Shown in pieces: positions 11,901 to 22,500 of a DNA stretch of 64,000 nucleotides; position 1 is the stretch's first letter; each line of letters begins with the position of its first letter. Source of the stretch: Theocolax elegans (taxonomy: Eukaryota; Arthropoda; Insecta; Hymenoptera; Cerocephalidae); assembly GCA_026168455.1 (NCBI GenBank), contig CM047431.1, positions 57,301,910 to 57,365,909 on the forward strand, read 5' to 3'. A model generated the notes under the pieces. That model ran no database searches, was not told the origin of the DNA, and was given only the letters and a program-made list of their open reading frames with translations. The translations under genes and the position numbers were made by a program.

Positions 11901-14900
11901 GCTTGTCATGGTCTTTTTTCAAACATTCATCCTGTGAGGTTTCTAAAGTGGCTGGTATTAATACAGTCCACCTTACTGAGTTGTGAGGAATAGTCTTTGG
12001 CTTGTGGAGATCAATAAATTCATTTATCATATAACATTGGTTTTTTGTATAGCAAAAGATTTTGGGAGTCTTGTAACTTTTTCAGACAAATATGCAGATA
12101 TTATTGATCTTATGTTGATCTTTAAATATATACCTTTGGAATATTCTTACAATAAAACGATAGCAATAATATAACAATACACTTGCGATGTTTCATAATA
12201 CGTGATGATTTTACTATTTTATTCCCTTGGTACATAAATAACTATTTGTAAAAATATAACTTTTTTTAACATTGTATAAATTTTTGGATTAATATTTTCC
12301 AAAGAGTCGAGGTTGCATTAGTTAACGAAATGTCATTTGTTACAGGCTCTCCTTGGACACCGAGAACTCGAGCCGGAAAGGCCGTGCTGTTGGCGAGTTT
12401 GATGTTCGCGTTGATCATATACAATTCTTACTCGGGATTCATTACATCAATATTGTCCGTAAAAATCAACAGCATCAAGAACGTCTCGGACTTTTTCAAC
12501 TACGACTACACTTTTGGTTGTAGTAACATTGACGATAACTACATTGTGGTGAGTCAATCCCAACGATCTTGCTGTGTGTACGTAAATTCTACTCGATTCA
12601 TAGCTCTATATACACACACTATAGTGCCGTACAATTCACATGTCATATGTCAAAAATCATAATCTTGATCAATTCTCTCGCATAAGAACTGACGCATGTG
12701 AGAAAAAGGATTATTTGCTTTATGTTCTCATGTGCTAATTATCTATTAATTACATCATATTATGCTTTTATATAAGAGCAAAAATTCGACATATAGTGAC
12801 TTGTAATTCAAATAATTATTTGTTTAATGCGTAAGGTGATTTCTCACGTGAAAAATTTGTAAAAATTGGAAAAATGTTTGGAACGCTTCGAAACCTAGAT
12901 TTGTGAGTTAATGTCTGTACGGTTTAACTTAAAAGTACTTGTGAATACTCAGCAATTTTTTCTTATTATCTAAAAATATTAAATAACGCGATACCAGAAT
13001 GTTACGTGAGATTTCGATATGAAATCTCATGTGGGATTTTGGCGATTTTGCGGTACAGAGACGTTGCTACAAAAAAGTTGTCAAAACTTTGCGAGTCGGT
13101 AAGTAATAAGATTATCTATAACACAACGAACGATTACCACAGCTTAAGGACGAGTTACGAAATTTCTACGTGAAGGCCCTCGAAGGCAACCAAATGAAAG
13201 TCCCAGAGAAAGTTGGTTTGGAAAAAACGATAAACGGTAGTTACGCGTTCTTCATCACCGAGACCGTAGCCAAACGAATTTTGCGGAACGGACTCATGTT
13301 CCAAAGATGCAAAATCAGCGAGCTCCAAACCCACACACCGGGAACACTGGCGTTACCGATCTCGGACGACAGTCCGTACAAGAGGATCATCAATATCAGG
13401 TAAATCAAGTTAACTTTGAAGAATAATGAAATTTTAGATAAAAGGTTTGTAACCATCATTATTCCAGCATCCTCAGAATGTGGCAGTACGGTATGCTTCG
13501 CAAGCTAACGTTAAGAATCAAACCACCGCTCCTAGATTGCACTGGGATATTGGAATACAAGAGAGCGCGTTTGGCCGACGTTTACGGAGCGTTCGTGATC
13601 CTGTTGGTGGGTGCGGTTGCGGCCCTAGGGATATTCTTTATGGAGCGAGCTTGGGCGAGCCGGCAGCAACTCCAAGGGATTCAACGTCGAATCACCGGGA
13701 GGGCTCATTTTCACTCGAGAAGAACCAAGCCCCAAGGAGTACTGCTTACCGCTAAGTTACACTCTATATACTTTGATTATCTCACCTGTTTACGAAATTA
13801 ATGTTTTATTAAACTACTTACTATAAAGTAGTAGGTAACCATACTCTAGGATATCTTTTGTAATATAAAAAGTATGAAGAAACCCAGATTTTTAGACCCT
13901 ATAACGCATTAATTTATCCAAGTTATGGCTAACTAAAGCCCATTTTATAAAAAAAATTACTTCTACTTTAATCGCTTATAACTTGGATACGAATAAGTTA
14001 ATTTATATTATAGAAGATAGTTGAGATCAAGTAGATATATTTTCCAAAAAAAAATGCTTAAATCGGTCAATTAGGAGCAAAGTTATAGAGAAAACAATAA
14101 AATACTGAAATTTTAACTAAAATTTAGTAATAAAAAATTATTGATGTGTTTGGCTAAATTTCATGAATTTCTTATTTTCTCTATAGCTTAGCTCCAAATT
14201 AACCAATTTAAGTTTCTTTTTTTTAATCACATTTCTTTAATCTCAGTTTTCTTTTAGATTTTGGATCGAGTATCTATTTCCGAGTTATAAGCAATCAAAG
14301 TGATAGTAATTTTTTTTACAAAATATCGATTATAAATTGGTAATATTTCGCTAAAAAACTTAATTGCGACAGATTATAGTGTAAAATTAATTTTAATTGG
14401 TTTTATAGTTGTTTGAACAGTGTAAACAAACACTTCATAAATAGTTTGCTTTTTGATAAATATTATCGTATTTTTTAATTGATATCTCCAATTGATAATT
14501 AAAATTTTTTTGTTATTGTTGAGAGTTTTAGAACATTTCGCGAATCCGAAAATCGATCGAGTACATTAAAAAAAAAGAACTTTTTTGGTCCTCTCTAATT
14601 ATCGGTAGCATTGTGTACCTCAGTAATGTCGCTCTGTCGCAAACTCACCGTAAGAATAATCAAATTCTATTAATATACGCGGAGTTTGCTTTTGACACGT
14701 ATTCTTAGTTCATTAAAATTATAATCGTATGCTCATATCGATTCGATACAAATTAACTCGAATAATAAAGAATGAAATACAAACGAAAGAATTTGTCGTT
14801 TCGTCCCAAACCGATTGGCATGTAAATATTGTGTTTAAAATATAAAATAAATAAAGAAGACGAGCAGAAATATATTAATTACTCGATTGATTTAAATGTG

Positions 14901-15121
14901 GGATTTTTCACAGGTTACCCATGAGGATACTGGGTTTCGATCGCGAGCTCCGCGAATCAAAGATGAGGGAAACCGGTGCTTGGAACCAAATAGATTTTGA
15001 CACGAGCGCGCAAAACACCTTGAAAATGTTGATCCCAAAGTCACGGAAAAACATCGGGAAGGAACAACATGAGGGTATACGAGCCACGGAACTACCCCAA
15101 ACCTTTTCTTACTATCCTTGA
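5997..15121 (+). CDS. Ionotropic chemosensory receptor, IR75-like clade
   Basis: Exons with matching phases: 5997-6183, 6279-6466, 6525-6727, 8089-8355, 8438-8569, 8643-8813, 8894-9114, 10306-10508, 11103-11359, 11428-11761 (stop TAA). They sum to 2163 bases, or 720 residues, a normal length. A signal peptide (LLVLSILLVFCNAVRG) is followed by an IR-type N-terminal domain. S1 includes ITNGEIDLGAAYLDVD and FSYPIV. TM1 is SSKLLLCVLATLVLIITVM. The pore and TM2 contain EATLWCLSIMCMQGSPWTPR and MFALIIYNSYSGFITSILS, replacing the SYTANLAAF motif of true glutamate receptors, as in IRs. S2 is followed by TM3 (VYGAFVILLVGAVAALGIFF). Such receptors form ligand-gated cation channels in antennal neurons, usually with a co-receptor. 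Exons 8-10 recur at 12346-12548, 13143-13399 and 13468-13801. A further terminal exon (14914-15121) may be used instead. The IR75 assignment is inferred from the TM2 motif. Confidence 0.85.
7742..8033. mobile_element. TTAA-flanked MITE, family 1 (in IR intron 3)
   Basis: The element is bounded by TTAA at both ends (7742-7745 and 8030-8033). The left end (GGAGATGCCATGCCCGATAG) and the right end (CCACCAGGTATGCCACCC) are inverted repeats, and inside lies a palindrome around TTTCTGCACCGAAAAATCAC / GATGCAGAAATTTTTTAGGG. The TTAA target is typical of piggyBac-type transposons. Relatives in this window are at 28003-28104, 30842-31234, 33075-33470, 37552-38772 and 39036-40403, with left halves at 17274 and 18332. 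Confidence 0.75.
9523..9998. repeat. Inverted repeat, about 50-bp arms, in IR intron 7
   Basis: A stretch at about 9530-9574 (GATAAATGAATTTATTGATC... ACAAGCCAAAGACTATTCCTC) is the reverse complement of about 9946-9990. The arms enclose some 370 bp. The right arm lies inside the 2040-bp tandem unit, so it recurs at about 11986-12030 without its left partner. It is probably a small foldback element. Part of a 63-codon frame at 9943 and 11983 comes only from this arm and is not a gene. Confidence 0.6.
9762..13841 (+). repeat. 2040-bp tandem duplication containing IR exons 8-10
   Basis: Positions 9762-11801 and 11802-13841 are two head-to-tail copies. By eye I find only about five to seven differences: C/G near 10233/12273, A/C near 10686/12726, a compensated one-base shift near 11506/13547, and CTCC/CACC near 11742/13782. 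Both copies keep all splice sites and an open frame through pore, S2 and TM3. The compensated shift turns residues GDIE into GILE but restores the frame. Both copies lie downstream of the single set of exons 1-7. Confidence 0.93.
12346..13801 (+). CDS. Second copy of IR pore-S2-TM3 exons (alternative 3' half)
   Basis: Exons 12346-12548, 13143-13399 and 13468-13801 duplicate exons 8-10 of the receptor. They begin in phase 1, so exon 7 (donor at 9115) could splice to this copy as well as to the first. Read alone they lack signal peptide, S1 and TM1, so this is not a full receptor. All intron boundaries are intact (TTACAG, CCACAG and TTCCAG acceptors; GTGAGT and GTAAAT donors), and the frame is open to TAA at 13799-13801. 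Either it is a usable alternative 3' end of one gene, or a decoy produced by recent duplication or misassembly. Confidence 0.8.
13842..14350. repeat. Diverged fragment of the CTCTAGGATAT foldback family
   Basis: The stretch begins ACTCTAGGATATCTTTTGTA, continues with AAGAAACCCAGA and holds the GAGATCAAGTAGATATATTT segment. The same order of motifs occurs in the element at 23324-24010 and in the fragment at 59105-59400. The second half (about 14180-14340) is partly complementary to the first, so this is probably a decayed hairpin element. It carries no gene. Confidence 0.55.
14914..15121 (+). CDS. Probable 3'-terminal exon of the IR gene
   Basis: A strong acceptor (GGATTTTTCACAG) at 14901-14913 opens a GC-richer exon. 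One frame runs 69 codons from the acceptor to TGA at 15119-15121 (including RILGFDRELRESKMRETGAW), and AATAAA follows at 15158. Its position on the same strand after exon 10 suggests a terminal exon. The donor that would feed it is unclear: near the end of exon 10 the sequence CCGCTAAGT looks like a donor changed from GTAAGT, and GGA|GTACTG is another weak choice that enters a shorter frame. It could also be only a 3' UTR exon or belong to a different short gene. Confidence 0.5.
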
Positions 15122-15157
15122 TGGAATTATAAATTTCGAATTGTACATACAAAATTG

Positions 15158-15163
15158 AATAAA
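15158..15163 (+). terminator. Polyadenylation signal AATAAA
   Basis: AATAAA lies 37 bases after the stop codon of the 14914-15121 exon, a normal position for cleavage and polyadenylation of the IR transcript. A second AATAAA-like context follows in the AT-rich flank. Confidence 0.5.
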
Positions 15164-16440
15164 AATTTTATTAAATCTACTAGGTAAAAAATTACAGGGA
15201 TCTACCTTTAGAAACATATATATTGTAGCTAATAATATGTATGAAACTAAAAATCTGAAATAATTCGTAGGCCATGATATGTAGATTTAAGTAATACGAA
15301 AGGAGCTTTCAGAGAAAATTTACTGGAATACTCAATTTCAGTTGATAAATAATAAATAATGACTTTTCGTCGGTAACGATTGGGTATTAAAATCGAAATT
15401 TGCGGCAAATTATACATGTAAATAACCACTTTTACTTGGTAATATATATTTAAAAATTGATGCTTTGTATTTATAAAAAAAATTGAAAAATTTCAGACAT
15501 TATCTTCACTGAGAGACGGGAATATTTGAGACAAATGACATTTCTTAACTGTTAAGATGAATTAAATATGAGGAAAATAATATTTCTCTACAGTTAAGTG
15601 TCAGTTCTTAACAGTTAAAATTTCATTCATTAGCTATTAACCTGAACATAATTATTAATACTTAAATTCTTAATAGTTTGAAACTAAGCGTTAATATCGA
15701 AAAAATATAATTTTATTACAATTCATATGCCCATTTTATTCTCTCAGTGTGCAATATAGAGCGTTTTTTCAATAAAACACACAATTCGTAAAAAAAGGTG
15801 TACATATACATTTCGTTAAGTAATATTTTTCCACCGTTTTAATCAAAATAAATAACATTTGGATATTACCTTTTAGAACGATTTTTTTTCTCCGCCCACT
15901 GTTTTTATATTCTTAAAATCGATACGTATATATATAAATATTGAATATATTAACGAGACGCTACTGTCATATACATATACAGACGCAGAGCGATTGTAAA
16001 TTTAAATCGCTACGATATATAAATAAACAGTATACGTTCGTAATTATATGAAACGCTGTCGATTTTACCTCCAATGTCAAGAATACAAGAAGGCGTATGG
16101 ATAAAACGTGCGAGCAATGAACTCGCGTGTAATTTTTGCGTTCGTTTCGTTGATCCCTAAATAATATATAATATTTCGTATACGTTCCGCGATAAATTGC
16201 CACGTGAAAAAAGAAAAATACGAAAATGCAACTTAAATATTGCGCATGGAAACAGTAAAATGCGCGAAGAAAATAAACGAAGTACTTAAGAACAAAGATT
16301 TCGAGTGGAGTAGACGAAAAAAATCGATACATATATATATGTACGATCTGAACGAGCAAACGAACGAACGAACTATAACAAGTAAAATTTGATTGGAATT
16401 GAGTGTATATACAAGTCCCCTATACTTACATATACAGAAA
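15164..16440. other. Intergenic region upstream of defensin-1
   Basis: AT-rich, with no host gene seen. At 15530-15680 the motif CTTAACTGTTAA/ACAGTTAA recurs several times in both directions. A 130-codon minus frame at 15967-16359 is rich in F, Y and I with no domain and is treated as chance. Just before the TATA box, 16410-16423 reads on the minus strand as GGGGACTTGT, a partial kappa-B-like match; antimicrobial peptide genes are usually controlled by NF-kappa-B factors, but the match is incomplete. Confidence 0.4.
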
Positions 16441-16448
16441 CTCCGAGG

Positions 16449-16455
16449 TATAAAA
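16449..16455 (+). promoter_or_regulatory. TATA box of defensin-1
   Basis: TATAAAA is embedded in GAGGTATAAAAGCAGG, followed about 25-30 bases later by TCAGTTTT (16480-16487), which fits the arthropod initiator TCAGT. The ATG of defensin-1 is at 16550, giving a 5' UTR of about 70 bases. Confidence 0.75.
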
Positions 16456-16549
16456 GCAGGTGACGAATCGATCGATCGTGTCAGTTTTAGTTTCGATGGT
16501 TTGACGGTAACCTATATATATTTATAATTTGTAAAGCGCAAATGAGACA

Positions 16550-19500
16550 ATGAAGTTCCTATTGTTCGTTACGGTCGGTCTTGCGATTACTCGAGTTGGA
16601 TCCTCCGTGCCTATTAATGATGGTATAAAATTTAGCATTTTACACCTACTTCCGCTTATTGTTGCTGTTACTTGTTATTATTATCTTAATCACCGAGCAT
16701 CATTTTATTTTTCGTATATTGTACATAATTATAACGATATTGCGAGTAATTGGATGGTCGTATAATCGCGTAATATATTTATATTAATAATCGTATTATA
16801 ATAATAGTATAATAGTATAATATTCACTTCGATGGCATACATTTAAATTATTAATATTTAAACTATAGATAATTCTAATTTATTTATTTAAATGTAGAGT
16901 AACACAATGCTGTTCAACTCAGAATATATAAGGAATATCCCAAGTATATAAAGAAAAATATTCTATAAAGGTTTCACTACATTATTTAACTACAAAGGAT
17001 CTTTCACGAAGAACTATATGTTAATGAGTAATCGAGGGAGATACTTGACAAATCATATAAAATACATATCATATCATATACGTTTATTAAAAATTTAGTT
17101 TATATATTAATTCGATAAAACCTTTTTCCTTGCGTCAAAATTAATTATATTATTATATATTATATCTTCATATGCGTGTGTCGTGAATATATATTTTTTA
17201 GTGACAATATTATTATATTTATAATCATCTGTAACGAACGGGAGCATTTATCCTATTTACACTATCAACGTTAAGGGGGTGGGTATACTTTGTAGGTTAC
17301 CGACCGAGCAAAAAAAGATAATTATTGCATTTATTTAAAAAATATGCAATTTTATGCTAAACCTGAATACAGAACTGCACTAGATAATTAAATAATAACT
17401 CATTCTACAAAGTTCAAGGTCCTAAAAAATTTTGCAGAAATCTAAACGATTGTTGCCCGAATAGTTTTTAAATAAATAACTAGGTATTTAAAGCGACTAT
17501 TATTTTTGACACTGAAATATTGATTATAGATTTAGACCATCTTTAGAGCACGTATTCCAATATATATATATATATATATATATATGGGTGGTTCTCTGTG
17601 ACATCGAAGATGAAAAAAATAAATATTGCTATAACTGTGGGAATATGTTTTAGAGGTATCCAGTAGTTCTCCTGAATTTTTTCAGATTTTTTCTGGGCCA
17701 TTATTTTAAGTTACAGAGAGTCAAAGTCGACATTTTAGCACTTTTTTGCATTATATGCCCATTTTCATGAATTTTTAGCTCACAGGGGATGCATTTTTCA
17801 CTAAAAACATAAGTATGACTTTTTTTGTAAAATTTTCCGAACTTTTCATTAAAATACTTTTAAAGACATAAATGTATGCTGTCACACTCTTGTAAGCCAT
17901 TTAAACCTTAAATATTTAAACTATAGATAATTCTAATTTTTTATTTAAATGTAGAGTAACACAATGCTGTTCAACTCAGAATATATAAGGAATATCCCAA
18001 GTATATAAAGAAAAATATTCTATAAAGGTTTCACTACATTATTTAACTACAAAGGATCTTTCACGAAGAACTATATGTTAATGAGTAATCGAGGGAGATA
18101 CTTGACAAATCATATAAAATACATATCATATCATATACGTTTATTAAAAATTTAGTTTATATATTAATTCGATAAAACCTTTTTCCTTGCGTCAAAATTA
18201 ATTATATTATTATATATTATATCTTCATATGCGTGTGTCGTGAATATATATTTTTTAGTGACAATATTATTATATTTATAATCATCTGTAACGAACGGGA
18301 GCATTTATCCTATTTACACTATCAACGTTAAGGGGGTGGGTATACTTTGTAGGTTACCGACCGAGCAAAAAAAGATAATTATTGCATTTATTTAAAAAAT
18401 ATGCAATTTTATGCTAAACCTGAATACAGAACTGCACTAGATAATTAAATAATAACTCATTCTACAAAGTTCAAGGTCCTAAAAAATTTTGCAGAAATCT
18501 AAACGATTGTTGCCCGAATGGTTTTTAAATAAATAACTAGGTATTTAAAGCGACTATTATTTTTGACACTGAAATATTGATTATAGATTTAGACCATCTT
18601 TAGAGCACGTATTCCAATATATATATATATATATATATGGGTGGTTCTCTGTAAAATCAAAGATGAAAAAAATGAATATTGCTATAACTGTGGGAATATG
18701 TTTTAGAGGTATCCAGTAGTTCTCCTGAATTTTTTCAGATTTTTTCTGGGCCCATTATTTTAAGTTACATGAGAGTCAAAGTTGACATTTTAGCACTTTT
18801 TTGCATTATATGCCCATTTTCATGAATTTTCAGCTCCCAGGGGATGCATTTTTCACTAAAAACGTAAATATGACTTTTTTTGTAAACATTTCTGAACTTT
18901 TCATTAAAAATACTTTTAAAGTCACAAATGTATGCTGTCACACTCTTTTGAGCCATTTAAACCTTAAATAGTGAAAATCAGCAATTCTGCTCCGGACTCT
19001 GGTAACCTAATACTGTCTAAAAGATGTCTTTTTATAGTCAGAAACTGCCTAAAAATTTCCAGAGTGGGTCTAAATCATTAAGATCACTTTTGATCAAAAA
19101 ATCTGGGAAAAGTGCCCGAAATATTATTAGAAATGTATATTTGTTGTCTTATAACGATGAATCTAGTAGCATGATCATTGCAAAAAAATTTATGCACTTA
19201 CCTTGGAATGGTAGAAAAGTATCTCCACTTGTTTCAGTATCCATCTAATCCCCTGTAAGCTGCTAAAAATACAAATATTATTATACAAATGTAAAAAATT
19301 AATTTTTAAACATTTATAATGCTGGATTTTTAGTTTTACATCCCTTACAAGAATTATAATACTAATCTGAAGGATTACTATAAATATAAACATCATTATT
19401 ACAATAACTGAATATACGTATTTAATACAAAAGATATATAAATGAATCGGATATATAATTATAATGAATAATATGATAACGTGACAGTGACAAGTTTGTG

Positions 19501-22500
19501 AAATCTAAACAATGTATTGCTGAATAATAATAATAATAATAATGTTGATACTTTTATAGTAATCCTTCAGATTAGTATTATAATTCTTGTAAGGGATGTA
19601 AAACTAAAAATCCAGCATTATAAATGTTTAAAAAATAATTTTTTATAATTTTATAATAATATTTGTATTTTTAGCAGCTTACAGGGGATTAGATGGATAC
19701 TGAAACAAGTGAAGATACTTTTCTACCACTCCAAGGTAAGTGCACAAATTTTTTTGCAATGATCATGCTACTAGATTCATCGTTATAAGGCAACAAATAT
19801 ACATTTCTATTAATATTTCGGGCACTTTTCCCGGATATTTTGACCATAAGTGATCTTAATGATTTAGACCCACTCTGGAAATTTTTAGGCAGTTCCTGAC
19901 TATAAAAAGACATCTTTTAGACAGTATTAGGTTACCAGAGTCCGGAACAGAATTGCTGATTTTCACTATATAAGGTTTAAATGGCTTACAAGAGTGTGAC
20001 AGCATACATTTATGTCTTTAAAAGTATTTTTAATGAAAAGTTCGGAAAATTTTACAAAAAAAGTCATACTTATGTTTTTAGTGAAAAATGCATCCCCTGG
20101 GAGCTAAAAATTCATGAAAATGGGCATATAATGCAAAAAAGTGCTAAAATGTCAACTTTGACTCTCTGTAACTTAAAATAATGGCCCAGAAAATATCTGA
20201 AAAAATTCAGCATTATAATGTTTAAAAATTAATTTTTAAACATTTATAATGCTGGATTTTTAGTTTTACATCCCTTACAAGAATTATAATACTAATCTGA
20301 AGGATTACTATAAATATATAAACATCATTATTACAATAACTGAATATACGTATTTAATACAAAAGATATATAAATGAATCGGATATATAATTATAATGAA
20401 TAATATGATAACGTGACAGTGACAAGTTTGTGAAATCTAAACAATGTATTGCTGAATAATAATAATAATAATAATGTTGATACTTTTATAGTAATCCTTC
20501 AGATTAGTATTATAATTCTTGTAAGGGATGTAAAACTAAAAATCCAGCATTATAAATGTTTAAAAAATAATTTTTTATAATTTTATAATAATATTTGTAT
20601 TTTTAGCAGCTTACAGGGGATTAGATGGATACTGAAACAAGTGAAGATACTTTTCTACCACTCCAAGGTAAGTGCACAAATTTTTTTGCAATGATCATGC
20701 TACTAGATTCATCGTTATAAGGCAACAAATATACATTTCTATTAATATTTCGGGCACTTTTCCCGGATATTTTGACCATAAGTGATCTTAATGATTTAGA
20801 CCCACTCTGGAAATTTTTAGGCAGTTTCTGACTATAAAAAGACATCTTTTAGACAGTATTAGGTTACCAGAGTCCGGAAGCAGAATTGCTGATTTTCACT
20901 ATATAGGTTTAAATGGCTTACAAGAGTGTGACAGCATACATTTATGTCTTTAAAAGTATTTTTAATGAAAAGTTCGGAAAATTTTACAAAAAAAGTCATA
21001 CTTATGTTTTTAGTGAAAAATGCATCCCCTGGGAGCTAAAAATTCATGAAAATGGGCATATAATGCAAAAAAGTGCTAAAATGTCGACTTTGACTCTCTG
21101 TAACTTAAAATAATGGGCCCGAAAAATCTGAAAAAATTCAGGAATACTACTGGATACCTCTAAAACATATTCCCACAGTTATAGCAATATTTATTCTTTT
21201 CATCTTCGATGTCACAGGGAACCACCCATATATATTGAAATAAAGTATTAAGATTACATCAATATATACAATTTTAACCCATTAAGTCCCGAATAAACGA
21301 TATTTTTTACTATTTTCAACTGATTAGTTTAATGGAATTGACATTTAAACAATCGGATAGAGACATTTCCGACGTAAAACTGCCTCAACTTTCGATCTAT
21401 GCGAGGTCACAATTTTAAAATAATGCATATTAACACATTTATGATTGTTCAAATTATCAAGTAAAAAAAATTATTAAATCCTTTTGTTTTCGAGTTGGAT
21501 CCTTTTATAGATCTTTAAAAATAGCGCGGAAAAGTGTCCTTTTCGAAAGGTACTTTTTCGAAAAAAATTTTTTGTTTTCAACATTTATTAACCTTTGAAT
21601 AAGCATAGGTTTTTTTTGGCTCGCTGATATATAACAAACTATATAATTCACTATCATATTTTTAAAATTCGAGACTGCGGATCCATTTCAATTCAAATCA
21701 GCTGTTTTATGAAATAAGTAATATAATAATTTTTGTACTCAAGAAGCTTAGGAAACGCCCAATACAGCTAGCCCTATAAAACGTATTGTCTTAGAGTAGG
21801 ATATTTTGAAAGTTTATAACACTATGGCAATATTTAAAATTTTGAAAATCTGACTGAAAAATCATAGTCAGCGACTTAAAGCATCTCCACTTCAATGTTG
21901 GATAGACCATGTTGAATTTTAAGAAACTTGTCACTGCAATTTAAAAGTCAGGATCCGAGGGCGTTTTTTTCGCGCTATTATTAAAGATCTACGATATGAT
22001 ACAACTCAAAAACAAGGATTAAACAATTTTTCTTAGTCAAACAGAGAAAAATTTATTAATATGCATTTTTTTAAAATTCTGACCGCATACATCCAAAGTT
22101 TAGACAGTTTTACGTCAGATATATTGCTTTTCTCGAAGGGCAGTCCGTACTAATAGCTTCACAAATCCACCACCCGAATTTTGCGAGCAAAAGTGGCGCT
22201 GCCGTCAGATAAGCTGAGTTCATATTCGACAATAATTATGAACATTTATAGGAAATAGAGTTTCTACCACACAAAATCAGAGTTGAGCGCCATAGCTATT
22301 GATGTAGTGATTAATTACATATTGCTTAGCTGATCGAAACATCAGTATTTTCGACGAAAAGTGAGAAGTACGAATCAATTCTGAGAACATACCGAAGTCA
22401 CTTCGTACATATCACTATTCGTCGAAAATACTGACTTTTCGATCAGCTAAGTAATATGTAATTAATCATTACATCAATAGCTATGACGCTCAACTTTGAT

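Noticed and set aside
15967..16359. 130-codon minus frame upstream of defensin-1
   Set aside because: The composition (F, Y, I, H) is what AT-rich noncoding DNA gives; it overlaps the promoter region and has no domain.
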